Source: an uncultured Halobacteriovorax sp. (lineage in GTDB: Bacteria > Bdellovibrionota > Bacteriovoracia > Bacteriovoracales > Bacteriovoracaceae). From it: DNA of 64,000 nucleotides. Positions 32,608-40,833 of the stretch are shown piece after piece. The translations under genes and the position numbers were made by a program. The DNA lies in the NCBI GenBank assembly GCA_913061265.1, contig CAJXVS010000003.1:310001-374000 (forward strand), written 5' to 3'. The notes beneath the pieces were generated by a model that worked only from the letters and a program-made list of their open reading frames with translations, was not told where the DNA came from and ran no database searches. Within the stretch, counting starts at the first letter, position 1. Each line of letters starts with the position of its first letter.

Positions 32608-34577
32608 TGATATTTAAGTACACAAAGGCTTTATTCCTAGTTGGACTTCTTGCTATCCTTGCGAGCAACAGCCTCTATGCTTCAATTAGTAAATTAAGGG
32701 ATAGGGATGGTCAAAAAATAAAGCATTATTTCAAATACCTTGAATCTGGTGTTCACAAGTCGAGATTGAACAAAAAGGTTATCTCTCTATTCCAAGATCT
32801 AAAACCACACTTTGACGGTGAGATTAGCCTTATCAGGTTACAAAACAAGATCAATGAAAAACCATTTAGGTTCACAAACTGTAAGAACTCTTTCAAACCG
32901 AATTCTAATGAAGTTAGCAACTACCATTATTTGCAGGTCATTAGGTTTTGTCATGATAAACTGGTCAAGAAAACAAAGGAAGAAAACTTAACTAAAGAAG
33001 AGTCGGTTTTTGTAAAAAGATACTATGATCTTCTTATCGAAACTGAAAATCTTGGCCTCATTAAACTTAGGTCATCTGCTTCTGTTTATCCGCGTATCTT
33101 AGCCGAAGAACTTAGTTTAAAGAAACTCAATATCGATGAACTAACAGAGCTTTTTAGAAAAACCTATGCTGGAAAGCATATTCATTACGGCACGAGCTTA
33201 ACAACGCATTTACAAAAGATAGGATTATTTCCCACTAAAGAAAGTAAATTATTCAAAAAAGAATTTAAAGACTTATCAAGGCTCGCCCTCGATGAAAAAG
33301 ACCCAGTCCTAAAAAACAGACTCCTAGAACAAATTCTCTCTTTTTATTCAGAAAACAAACGACTTATAGGTCACAGATATAGCAATAAAAAATTTAGGCA
33401 ACTCACTCGAAACTTACTACGGGCTAAGCAGTCAACTGAAGCTAAAAGGTTTATCGTAAAAGCTATTTCAACACAAAATGATAAACATAAAGCCCCTCTT
33501 TATTTTGAAAGGCTTTATATCGATCTCAAAGTTAATGATCATGAATCTGCATTAAAATTTATAAATCGCTCAGGACTTTTAGGTTTAGAAAATATCTATG
33601 ATTCAAAGCTAAGATTCTGGATTGGTCGTATTTTCTACTTAAACAAGGAAAGATCGATCTCAGAATTTTTGTTTAAAGCTCAAGTAACCAAGAAGCCATT
33701 AAATTATTACTCCGTTTTAAGCTCTGCTCATTTAAGAGATATGGGTGAAACAAAGTTTCTAGAAAAAAGTTACCTGTACAAGAACCAACAGCCACTAAAC
33801 CTTTTTCCTCATAAAGAAGAGGCTAGTAAAGAGAATTTCACTAGGCTTAGGCTATGGTTAAAAACCCAAACAAGAAAGATCGCCAAACTAGAAATTAGGA
33901 ATCTCTTAGAAAATTCTAGTAAGCCACAATCGATGAGAAAGATTGCTTCAAACTCTGAAAGTTATAAAACCTCTTTTGAAATCCTGAGACTCTTCCAAGA
34001 AGAAGATGACTATTTAAGCTCATTTAGATTTTTTAGTCGAAACAACCTGCTCAGTAATTTTGAGTTTTTACCAACCGCAACAAAGATTCTTTTTCCAACA
34101 CCTTTTGTAGGAGAAATAAAAAAGGCAACTAAAGAACTTGAGCCAGAATTTGTCTTATCTTTAATTCGCCAAGAAAGTGCCTTTGACCCAAGGGCCAAGT
34201 CTCATGCAGGAGCCAGAGGGCTTATGCAACTCATGCCAAATACTGCAAGAATGTATAGAAAAAAGCTTCGAAAGTCTGATCTCTATAGACCAAAGTTAAA
34301 CGTTAAGCTTGGGACAAAGTACTTAAAATACCTAAAGAAAAAATATGATGGATCTTTCGTTTCAACTCTCTCAGCTTATAACGCCGGTGAGACAAATGTT
34401 AGAAGGTGGCAGGGCAAATACATTACCAATACTAATGAATTAATAAATGTAGAGTCCATACCCTTTGAAGAAACTGAAGCCTACGTAAAGTATATTACCA
34501 GAAATCTTTTTTTCTATAAGATGATCTTCGGCAAACCAATGTTATCTGGACTAGAGTGGGTTACAAAGTCGATTTAA
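32607..34577 (+). CDS. slt: soluble lytic murein transglycosylase, Slt type
   Basis: This 656-residue protein has a signal peptide (about 1-24, LFLVGLLAILASNSLYA), a long alpha-helical superhelix region (about 30-500), and a C-terminal goose-lysozyme-like domain. The catalytic Glu is in LIRQESAFDP, followed by GARGLMQLMPNTAR, GTKYLKYL and LSAYNAGETNVRRW. It cleaves the glycan of peptidoglycan, leaving 1,6-anhydroMurNAc ends. That fits the AmgK/MurU recycling genes only partly, since those use MurNAc. It is coupled to a HAMP-like membrane protein. Its TAA interlocks with the convergent ychF stop in TTAA. Confidence 0.9.
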   Translation: MIFKYTKALFLVGLLAILASNSLYASISKLRDRDGQKIKHYFKYLESGVHKSRLNKKVISLFQDLKPHFDGEISLIRLQNKINEKPFRFTNCKNSFKPNSNEVSNYHYLQVIRFCHDKLVKKTKEENLTKEESVFVKRYYDLLIETENLGLIKLRSSASVYPRILAEELSLKKLNIDELTELFRKTYAGKHIHYGTSLTTHLQKIGLFPTKESKLFKKEFKDLSRLALDEKDPVLKNRLLEQILSFYSENKRLIGHRYSNKKFRQLTRNLLRAKQSTEAKRFIVKAISTQNDKHKAPLYFERLYIDLKVNDHESALKFINRSGLLGLENIYDSKLRFWIGRIFYLNKERSISEFLFKAQVTKKPLNYYSVLSSAHLRDMGETKFLEKSYLYKNQQPLNLFPHKEEASKENFTRLRLWLKTQTRKIAKLEIRNLLENSSKPQSMRKIASNSESYKTSFEILRLFQEEDDYLSSFRFFSRNNLLSNFEFLPTATKILFPTPFVGEIKKATKELEPEFVLSLIRQESAFDPRAKSHAGARGLMQLMPNTARMYRKKLRKSDLYRPKLNVKLGTKYLKYLKKKYDGSFVSTLSAYNAGETNVRRWQGKYITNTNELINVESIPFEETEAYVKYITRNLFFYKMIFGKPMLSGLEWVTKSI

Positions 34578-35683
34578 ACGTTAAATCTAAAGTGCATAAC
34601 ATCACCATCTTTTACAAGATACTCTTTCCCTTCAACTCTGAATTTACCGTTCTCTTTTACTTTAGCTTCGCTTCCAAAAGTGAATAGGTCTTCACAAGCA
34701 TAGACTTCGGCTTTAATAAATCCCTTTTCAAAGTCAGTATGGATAACTCCAGCTGCTTGAGGAGCTTTATCACCCTCTTTAAACGTCCATGCTCTTACTT
34801 CTTGAACTCCGGCAGTAAAATATGTTCTAAGCCCAAGCATATTATAAGCAGCTTTGGTTAAGATTTCTAAACCAGAAGTTTCAATACCAGCAGCGTCTAA
34901 GAACTCTTCTTTTTCTTCTTCAGTCTCTAAAGCAGAGATTTCTGATTCTAATTTTCCGCAGATCTTTATGACTTGACCGTTTTCCTTAGCAGCCATTTCT
35001 CTAACCTTCTTAACTAAGTCGTTATCTTCTTCTAAGGCTTCTTCATCAATATTACAGGCGTAGAGAACTTTCTTTAAAGTTATTAGGTTAAGATCACTAA
35101 TAAGTTCTAAGTCTTCTGCACTGAAATCCAGTGACCTTGCTTGAATACCTTCAGAAAGACTTTCTTTTAGTTTTTCAAGAACAGGCAGCTGCATCTTAGC
35201 TTTGCTGCTTATATCTTTATTTTGATTCTTCATTAGCCTAGGTAGGTTCTGAATTCTTTTTTCTACAGAATCCAAATCAGCCAGGGCTAATTCGATATTA
35301 ATTACATTAACATCTTCAGTAGGGTCTACCTCTCCGGAGACATGAATAATGTCTGGGTCAACAAAGCAGCGAACTACGTGAACAATGGCATTAACTTGCC
35401 TAATATGGCCTAAAAACTGGTTACCTAGTCCTTCACCTTGGCTGGCACCTTTTACAAGTCCCGCAATATCGACAAATTCTATAATGGCTGGAATTTCTTT
35501 CTCAGGTCCAACCAACTTTGAAATCTTTTCCATTCGACTATCAACAACATTTACAATGCCAACATTAGGCTCGATTGTGCAGAATGGATAATTTGCCGCC
35601 TCAGCTGGTGCTGATGTTATTGCCTGAAAAATCGTTGATTTTCCAACATTAGGTAGTCCTACAATTCCACAATTTAAGCCCAT
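34574..35683 (-). CDS. ychF: redox-regulated ATPase/GTPase YchF
   Basis: This 369-residue protein is the Obg-family protein YchF (about 363 in E. coli). The P-loop GLPNVGKST (9-17), NYPFCTIEPNVGIV, DIAGLVKGASQGEGLGNQFL, a coiled coil in the middle and a C-terminal TGS domain (RTYFTAGVQEVRAWTF...HFRFNV) are all visible. It binds ATP better than GTP and associates with ribosomes. It lies 8 bases after pth, a common bacterial order. The stop interlocks with that of slt. Confidence 0.96.
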   Translation of the reverse strand: MGLNCGIVGLPNVGKSTIFQAITSAPAEAANYPFCTIEPNVGIVNVVDSRMEKISKLVGPEKEIPAIIEFVDIAGLVKGASQGEGLGNQFLGHIRQVNAIVHVVRCFVDPDIIHVSGEVDPTEDVNVINIELALADLDSVEKRIQNLPRLMKNQNKDISSKAKMQLPVLEKLKESLSEGIQARSLDFSAEDLELISDLNLITLKKVLYACNIDEEALEEDNDLVKKVREMAAKENGQVIKICGKLESEISALETEEEKEEFLDAAGIETSGLEILTKAAYNMLGLRTYFTAGVQEVRAWTFKEGDKAPQAAGVIHTDFEKGFIKAEVYACEDLFTFGSEAKVKENGKFRVEGKEYLVKDGDVMHFRFNV

Positions 35684-35691
35684 ATATTATC

Positions 35692-36252
35692 CTAAGAAAT
35701 TAAAGAGGCTTTTTTATATTTTTTAGCCACTTTTTCAAATCCATTATTGATTACATCTTTCACAGCGTCTGCTGATCCTTTAACTACTTTATCTAAAATT
35801 ATTTGATCGTCAGTTCCAAACCTCGAAAGTACATAATTTGAAACATCACCATGAACAGGCCTTCCGATTCCTATGCGTAATCTAAGAAAGTCATTTGTTC
35901 CATAATGTTGTGCAATGGATTTTAAACCATTATGACCTGCCAAACCGCCGCCATTTTTTAGAGCTATAGTGCCAAAGGGCAGATCAAGCTCATCGTGGAT
36001 GACTAAAGTCATATCAGGCTTTACCTTAAAAAACTGCGCAGCTTTTTGAACACTTTCGCCACTTAAGTTCATAAAGGTCATAGGCTTCAATAAGTATCCA
36101 TCAGAAAAACTAGTATACTCGCCCTTGAATTTCTCTTTCCAACTAGAACCTACAACTTCAAGGAGACTATCAAGAACCATAAAGCCTATATTGTGCCTAG
36201 TTTCTCTATATTCATTTCCTGGATTACCGAGTCCGACTATTAATAATGACAT
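35692..36252 (-). CDS. pth: peptidyl-tRNA hydrolase
   Basis: This 186-residue protein has the Pth landmarks: IVGLGNPGNEYRETRHNIGF with N10 and catalytic H20, LLKPMTFMNLSGE, VIHDELDLPFG with the catalytic Asp, and GGGLAGHNGLKSI. It frees tRNA from dropped peptidyl-tRNA. It sits between prs (6-base gap) and ychF (8-base gap), the arrangement seen in many proteobacteria. Confidence 0.96.
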   Translation of the reverse strand: MSLLIVGLGNPGNEYRETRHNIGFMVLDSLLEVVGSSWKEKFKGEYTSFSDGYLLKPMTFMNLSGESVQKAAQFFKVKPDMTLVIHDELDLPFGTIALKNGGGLAGHNGLKSIAQHYGTNDFLRLRIGIGRPVHGDVSNYVLSRFGTDDQIILDKVVKGSADAVKDVINNGFEKVAKKYKKASLIS

Positions 36253-36258
36253 ATAAAT

Positions 36259-37203
36259 CTAAATAAAGAGCGAACTAACAGAGTCATTATTAAATGTTCT
36301 GTGGATTGCTTTTGATAAAAGCTCAGCTGTTGATAGAACTACAATTTTATCAACTTTCTTAGCTTCTTCACTGAGGGGAATTGTATCTGTAACTATTATT
36401 CTATCTAAATCTTCAGATGCATTGATTCTATCGATTGCAGGGGCTGAAAAAACAGGGTGAGTCGTACAGCAGTAAACTTTTGTAGCTCCATTTTCTTTAA
36501 GGGCTCGGCAAGCTTCAATCAACGTGCCAGCAGTATCGACCATGTCATCGATGATAATACATTCTTTACCACTTACATCCCCAATAATATTCATGGCCTT
36601 AGCTACGTTCTTTCCTGTTCTTCTTTTATCAATCATAGCGATATCGGCCTTAAGCTTTTTGGCATAGGCTCTAACTCTTTCAACTCCACCTGCATCTGGC
36701 GAGACGAATATCGAGTTTTCAGTGAAGAGTTCATTTTTAATATAATTAACTAGGATAGGTGAAGCATAAATATTATCGAAAGGAATATTAAAGAAACCCT
36801 GAATCTGTCCTGCGTGAAGATCCATTGTGATGACTCTCGAAGTTCCAGCTACTGTTAAAAGATCAGCTACTAACTTTGCTGAAATTGGAGTTCGTGGACT
36901 TACCTTTCTATCTTGCCTTGAATAACCATAGTGAGGAATAACCGCAGTGATACTTGCTGCTGATGCTCTCTTTAAGGCATCTACAGTTATTAAAAGTTCC
37001 ATCAAGTTATCATTCACTGGTGTACAAGTAGATTGAATGACAAAGACATCTGCCCCTCTAACATTTTTTTCTATCTCACAAAAAATTTCACCGTTAGCAA
37101 ACTTAACAAGCTGTGGATCAACTAAAGAGACATCTAAAAAATCTGATATTCTACGAGATAAATCTATATTGGATGAGCCTGAGACAAGGACGATTCGCTT
37201 CAC
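36259..37203 (-). CDS. prs: ribose-phosphate pyrophosphokinase
   Basis: I choose a GTG start at 37203, with GGGAG 5 bases upstream; a TTG 4 codons earlier lies inside that site. The 314-residue protein has KFANGEIFCEI, the ATP region HYGYSRQDRK, DLHAGQIQGFF and the PRPP loop DDMVDTAGTL. It makes PRPP from ribose 5-phosphate for nucleotide, His and NAD synthesis. It begins 29 bases after tRNA-Gln and is probably transcribed from the tRNA promoter with pth and ychF. Confidence 0.96.
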   Translation of the reverse strand: MKRIVLVSGSSNIDLSRRISDFLDVSLVDPQLVKFANGEIFCEIEKNVRGADVFVIQSTCTPVNDNLMELLITVDALKRASAASITAVIPHYGYSRQDRKVSPRTPISAKLVADLLTVAGTSRVITMDLHAGQIQGFFNIPFDNIYASPILVNYIKNELFTENSIFVSPDAGGVERVRAYAKKLKADIAMIDKRRTGKNVAKAMNIIGDVSGKECIIIDDMVDTAGTLIEACRALKENGATKVYCCTTHPVFSAPAIDRINASEDLDRIIVTDTIPLSEEAKKVDKIVVLSTAELLSKAIHRTFNNDSVSSLFI

Positions 37204-37232
37204 AATAACTCCCAAAATCTAGAGAAGGAAAT

Positions 37233-37307
37233 TGGTTGGGGTGCTAGGACTCGAACCTAGGCATGACAGAATCAAAATCTGTTGACTTACCACTTGTCGA
37301 CACCCCA
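37233..37307 (-). tRNA. tRNA-Gln (anticodon TTG)
   Basis: On the minus strand the cloverleaf has acceptor TGGGGTG/CACCCCA, anticodon stem CAGA/TCTG with loop TTTTGAT (anticodon TTG), T arm CTAGG-TTCGAGT-CCTAG, discriminator A and encoded CCA. Its acceptor sequence is the same as that of tRNA-Asn at 6056. It lies directly upstream of prs. Confidence 0.95.
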
Positions 37308-37324
37308 ACAATTTCAGTGGGTTG

Positions 37325-37353
37325 AATATACACAAGCTCATTTTAATTTGCAA
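37325..37353 (-). promoter_or_regulatory. promoter of tRNA-Gln and prs-pth-ychF
   Basis: On the minus strand TTGCAA (37353-37348) and TATATT (37330-37325) are exactly 17 bases apart. This places the start about 10 bases before the mature tRNA. No terminator follows the tRNA, so the mRNA of prs probably begins here. Confidence 0.65.
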
Positions 37354-37394
37354 TAGGATCCTGAGAATGAATCACAAGAAAATTTAGCATAATT

Positions 37395-39293
37395 TCAGTT
37401 AGTTAGCTCAAGATTTGTACATGTGAACTCACCAAACCTCTTTCCTGAATTTAAATAGAAATCTTTAAAAATCTGAAAAGAGGTCGTTCCCCCGTAAAGT
37501 TTAAGATCTTTGCCAGATCTAGCCCCTTCGAGACCAACCCATAATACCCCAAGACGAGTACCTTCATAAAAGACAAACCAATTATCGAAGCCATTATTAG
37601 ATGTTCCTGTTTTACCAAAGAATCTTAAATTCCCAAAATCACTTCCTACTAATCTTCGGATTGTCGTTTCTTTCGGGTCAGATAAAATCTTAACAACACT
37701 TTGCTTATCTCTCGTACAATCTCTAATGATAAACTTTCTATAGATATTGAATAGCTCTTCCATAGTGACTTCAACTGTTCCCAATAATTGAGCAGGGTAT
37801 TCTCGTAGGGGTACCATTAGATTTGGAAAAAGCTTAAGCATTTCTTTTTCTACATTATCTAAACCTCTATTAATGGACTCACGAATAAGCGGCCTATTGT
37901 AGGAAAGTTTTAGGGCTTGGGATAAGCTAATAAAAGGCTCTGCTATCTTATGCGCTTCTCTTGGTTTCCATTCACCTGACTTGATCTTTACGGTTAGAGG
38001 GCCAGTTTCAACCTCTGATTCCATCTCTGTTCCTAATTCAATCAGCATAGAGTAAATAAGCGGTTTTATAGTGCTTCCTAAAGTATGTTTTTCAACTTTC
38101 TCTGCTTGCTCCCAACTTCTTTCGTACTTTGAGTAGTAAAAATAGTTTTGGGTCTTCTTCTTTAAGTCTCCAAAAAATGCTTTAACAGCAATGTCTTTAT
38201 CAGGAAGGCGTTTTTTAATACCTTTTAGGGTCTTTCTTACTGAATTATGAAAGACGTACCTTTCATAAATTCCAAGTTCGCCTTTATTCAAATTCTTACT
38301 CAGCCACCAATTATTACGAAAAGGCTTTATGACCTGCCTGTCCTTAAGCTCCGCTAACCACTTCTCCCAAGTCTTATCATTCCACTTCTCACTTAAACCA
38401 GACGGAAACAAATTCATCCGGACCAATTTTTCAAAGACCAAGTTAGCCCTCTTTCTCAATCGGTTTGATTTTCCTAAGGGATTATAGAAATTAGGGCCTT
38501 TTAAAAGAGATATTAAGATTGCTGCTTCATAGGGAGTAACCTTTTGTGGTTTTTTATTAAAGTAGAATAAAGACGCTGAATAGAGACCTTTTATTTTTAT
38601 TCCCTGCTTTCCACCCCAAATGACTTCATTAAAATAAGCCTGCAGAATGGCATCTTTTTCAAATTTTGACTCTAGATAAACAGCAATGATCATTTCTTTA
38701 ATCTTTCGAGAAAACTTTTTTTCGTTTGTGTAAAAAAGGTTCTTAACAATTTGCTGGGTTAAAGTTGAACCACCTTGCTCTAAGCGCATCACCATTACAT
38801 CATGGATAAAGGCACGAAGAAGTGACTTAAAATCAATTCCTTGATGAAGAAGGAATCGCTCATCCTCAATTCCAATAAGACCCTTCCAAAAGATAGGGGG
38901 GATCTTTTCAAATCTTAATCTTTTCTGAAAACAGTAAACTAAATTACATTCATTATTGAGAGGAAGAGGCATTTCGATCGTATCTTTTATAACAACTTTG
39001 TTATTTTTAATTTCAATCTTATCCGCATTAGATTTAAACCAATGATCCGCTCCAAACTCATAGCGTGAGAATAAAATATAGTCTTCTAAGAGGGCCTTAT
39101 CTGTTACTGTTCCCGTTTCTAAAGAAAACTTATCTGCTGACTCATTCCCAGACTCTTCGCTTATTGCAATGTTTTCAAATATTTCCATGGGCGCAGTCAT
39201 AATCGTATAAGTCGAAAATGCCAGGATACCTACAAGGAAGACTCCTATGAGAGTAATAAAGAAAACTGTTAATTTTTTAATGCTTATGGCCAT
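37395..39293 (-). CDS. bifunctional class A penicillin-binding protein
   Basis: I choose the ATG at 39293 (MAISIKKLTVFF); a TTG 7 codons upstream is also open. The 632-residue protein has an N-terminal membrane anchor (about 8-27). The GT51 glycosyltransferase follows with catalytic Glu in IEDERFLLHQG (about 142-152) and QGGSTLTQQ (about 173-181). The transpeptidase has STIK (407-410), SYN (474-476) and KTGT (561-564). It polymerises and cross-links peptidoglycan in the periplasm. The transpeptidase part is short, and the C-terminus ends soon after the KTG domain. It most resembles PBP1B/PBP1C-type enzymes but is too diverged to name. Confidence 0.9.
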   Translation of the reverse strand: MAISIKKLTVFFITLIGVFLVGILAFSTYTIMTAPMEIFENIAISEESGNESADKFSLETGTVTDKALLEDYILFSRYEFGADHWFKSNADKIEIKNNKVVIKDTIEMPLPLNNECNLVYCFQKRLRFEKIPPIFWKGLIGIEDERFLLHQGIDFKSLLRAFIHDVMVMRLEQGGSTLTQQIVKNLFYTNEKKFSRKIKEMIIAVYLESKFEKDAILQAYFNEVIWGGKQGIKIKGLYSASLFYFNKKPQKVTPYEAAILISLLKGPNFYNPLGKSNRLRKRANLVFEKLVRMNLFPSGLSEKWNDKTWEKWLAELKDRQVIKPFRNNWWLSKNLNKGELGIYERYVFHNSVRKTLKGIKKRLPDKDIAVKAFFGDLKKKTQNYFYYSKYERSWEQAEKVEKHTLGSTIKPLIYSMLIELGTEMESEVETGPLTVKIKSGEWKPREAHKIAEPFISLSQALKLSYNRPLIRESINRGLDNVEKEMLKLFPNLMVPLREYPAQLLGTVEVTMEELFNIYRKFIIRDCTRDKQSVVKILSDPKETTIRRLVGSDFGNLRFFGKTGTSNNGFDNWFVFYEGTRLGVLWVGLEGARSGKDLKLYGGTTSFQIFKDFYLNSGKRFGEFTCTNLELTN

Positions 39294-39396
39294 ATTCAAA
39301 AAACTCAATAACAATCGGGGGTTACTTTGACTTCAAGTCTACCAAATTCTATATTAACAGGATTAAAGGGCGAGTAAAATCCTGGAGTTTTGTGTT

Positions 39397-40833
39397 ATGC
39401 AAAAAATAATCTTGTTATTGTTAGTTTTTCCTATTTACGCACATGCGGTTCCTATTGATTGGCATGGAGTTTTCGGAGTTGATACAACCCTAATAGACAA
39501 CTTTAGGCGAGTAGAGAGCAAAGTAGACAATAGCGCTACTGCAGGGACTCAGGAAGTTGCCCTGGCCAATGGTGCTCATGCAAATGCTTCATTTCAGAGC
39601 TACCTTTTTAGGCTTAACCCAACAATGATCATTAATGACGCAGCCACTTTCAAAGGTGAGCTAACTTCTGGTTACGGAAGAGGCGGAAGACTTGGGGATG
39701 ATTCAACTAGATCATTTGATGATGATATGGGGAACGCTCTATTTTTAAACAATACAGCTACAGGAAATAACTCACTCATCATTAATAAGCTTTATGTTGA
39801 ACTATATTCCGACACAGCAACTTATGTAATTGGACGACATTCTGCTCACTGGGGCCTTGGTGCTCTTGTAAACTCTGGAGACGATACTTGGGATAGACAT
39901 ACGTTTGTTAGAGACGGTGTTACTCTTAAGTTTAAGATCGGAAATTTCAAGATCGAGCCTTATTGGTCAAAAGTATCTAGCAACAGTAGTTTAACTCGTG
40001 CGACTAAAGTTAAAGAATACGGATTCTCACTTCTTTATGATAACAACGATAGTGACCTTGCTTTAGGTATTCTCTTTGGGAAAAAAGCTAGTTCAAAGTT
40101 CGATACATCAATCACGAGAGATCTTTCAACGCCTGCTTCTTCACTAGGAGAAACGGATGTTAAGATTACCGATCTTTATTTCAAAAAAGGTTTCGGCGAC
40201 ATAAGCCTTGCTCTTGAAGTTCCTATTATTAGTGGTGACTTGGGTTTTGCCTTTGCTGCTGGACAAGAAGCAAAATACAAAGCTAAAGCGGTTATCTTCA
40301 AAGGTGAATACCAAGCTAGTGATAGCTGGTCATTTGGAGTTGATGCGGGGACAGTTAGTGGTGAAAATGGCCAAACAAATAGTTACGATGCCATGTACTT
40401 AAACCCTAATTACCAAGTTGCAAAATTACTTTTTAGATATAACAGAAGAGCAGTAAGCGACACTACTAAGAATATTTACGATAGCTATATAACCAATGCT
40501 CTTTTTGCCAAGCTAGGAATGGATTATTCAAGTGAAAGCTGGGTTCTAAGAACTGCTTTCATATGGGCCGTTGCTCAAGAAACAGCCTCAGCTGGTCAAA
40601 CTGCTTTTAATCATACTAAGAACCAAACCTTTACAGCAGTAACTAATCAAGATGATCAACTTGGTTATGAATTAGATTTTTCTATTGATTATAAGTGGAA
40701 CAATGAGATCACAGTCGGCTCTTCGGCAGCTTATTTATTCACTGGCGATTACTGGGCCTATACGAATTCGACCACAAAAAATGTGGCCGATAATTCATTT
40801 CTATTACAGTTAAGAACTTCTATAGACTTCTAA
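39397..40833 (+). CDS. outer-membrane beta-barrel protein
   Basis: This 478-residue protein has a signal peptide (MQKIILLLLVFPIYAHA) and then about 14-18 amphipathic strands with short turns and longer acidic loops (for example SFQSYLFRLNPTMI, TYVIGRHSAHWGLG, EYGFSLLYDNND, ELDFSIDYKW). It ends LQLRTSIDF, with the C-terminal Phe used by the BAM machinery. It resembles porin-like proteins of predatory bacteria. It stands alone between divergent and convergent neighbours. Substrate unknown. Confidence 0.82.
   Translation: MQKIILLLLVFPIYAHAVPIDWHGVFGVDTTLIDNFRRVESKVDNSATAGTQEVALANGAHANASFQSYLFRLNPTMIINDAATFKGELTSGYGRGGRLGDDSTRSFDDDMGNALFLNNTATGNNSLIINKLYVELYSDTATYVIGRHSAHWGLGALVNSGDDTWDRHTFVRDGVTLKFKIGNFKIEPYWSKVSSNSSLTRATKVKEYGFSLLYDNNDSDLALGILFGKKASSKFDTSITRDLSTPASSLGETDVKITDLYFKKGFGDISLALEVPIISGDLGFAFAAGQEAKYKAKAVIFKGEYQASDSWSFGVDAGTVSGENGQTNSYDAMYLNPNYQVAKLLFRYNRRAVSDTTKNIYDSYITNALFAKLGMDYSSESWVLRTAFIWAVAQETASAGQTAFNHTKNQTFTAVTNQDDQLGYELDFSIDYKWNNEITVGSSAAYLFTGDYWAYTNSTTKNVADNSFLLQLRTSIDF

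Noticed and set aside
36457-36753. 98-codon frame antisense to prs
   Set aside because: It is the shadow of a highly conserved enzyme, with many Cys and Ser as expected for an antisense reading.
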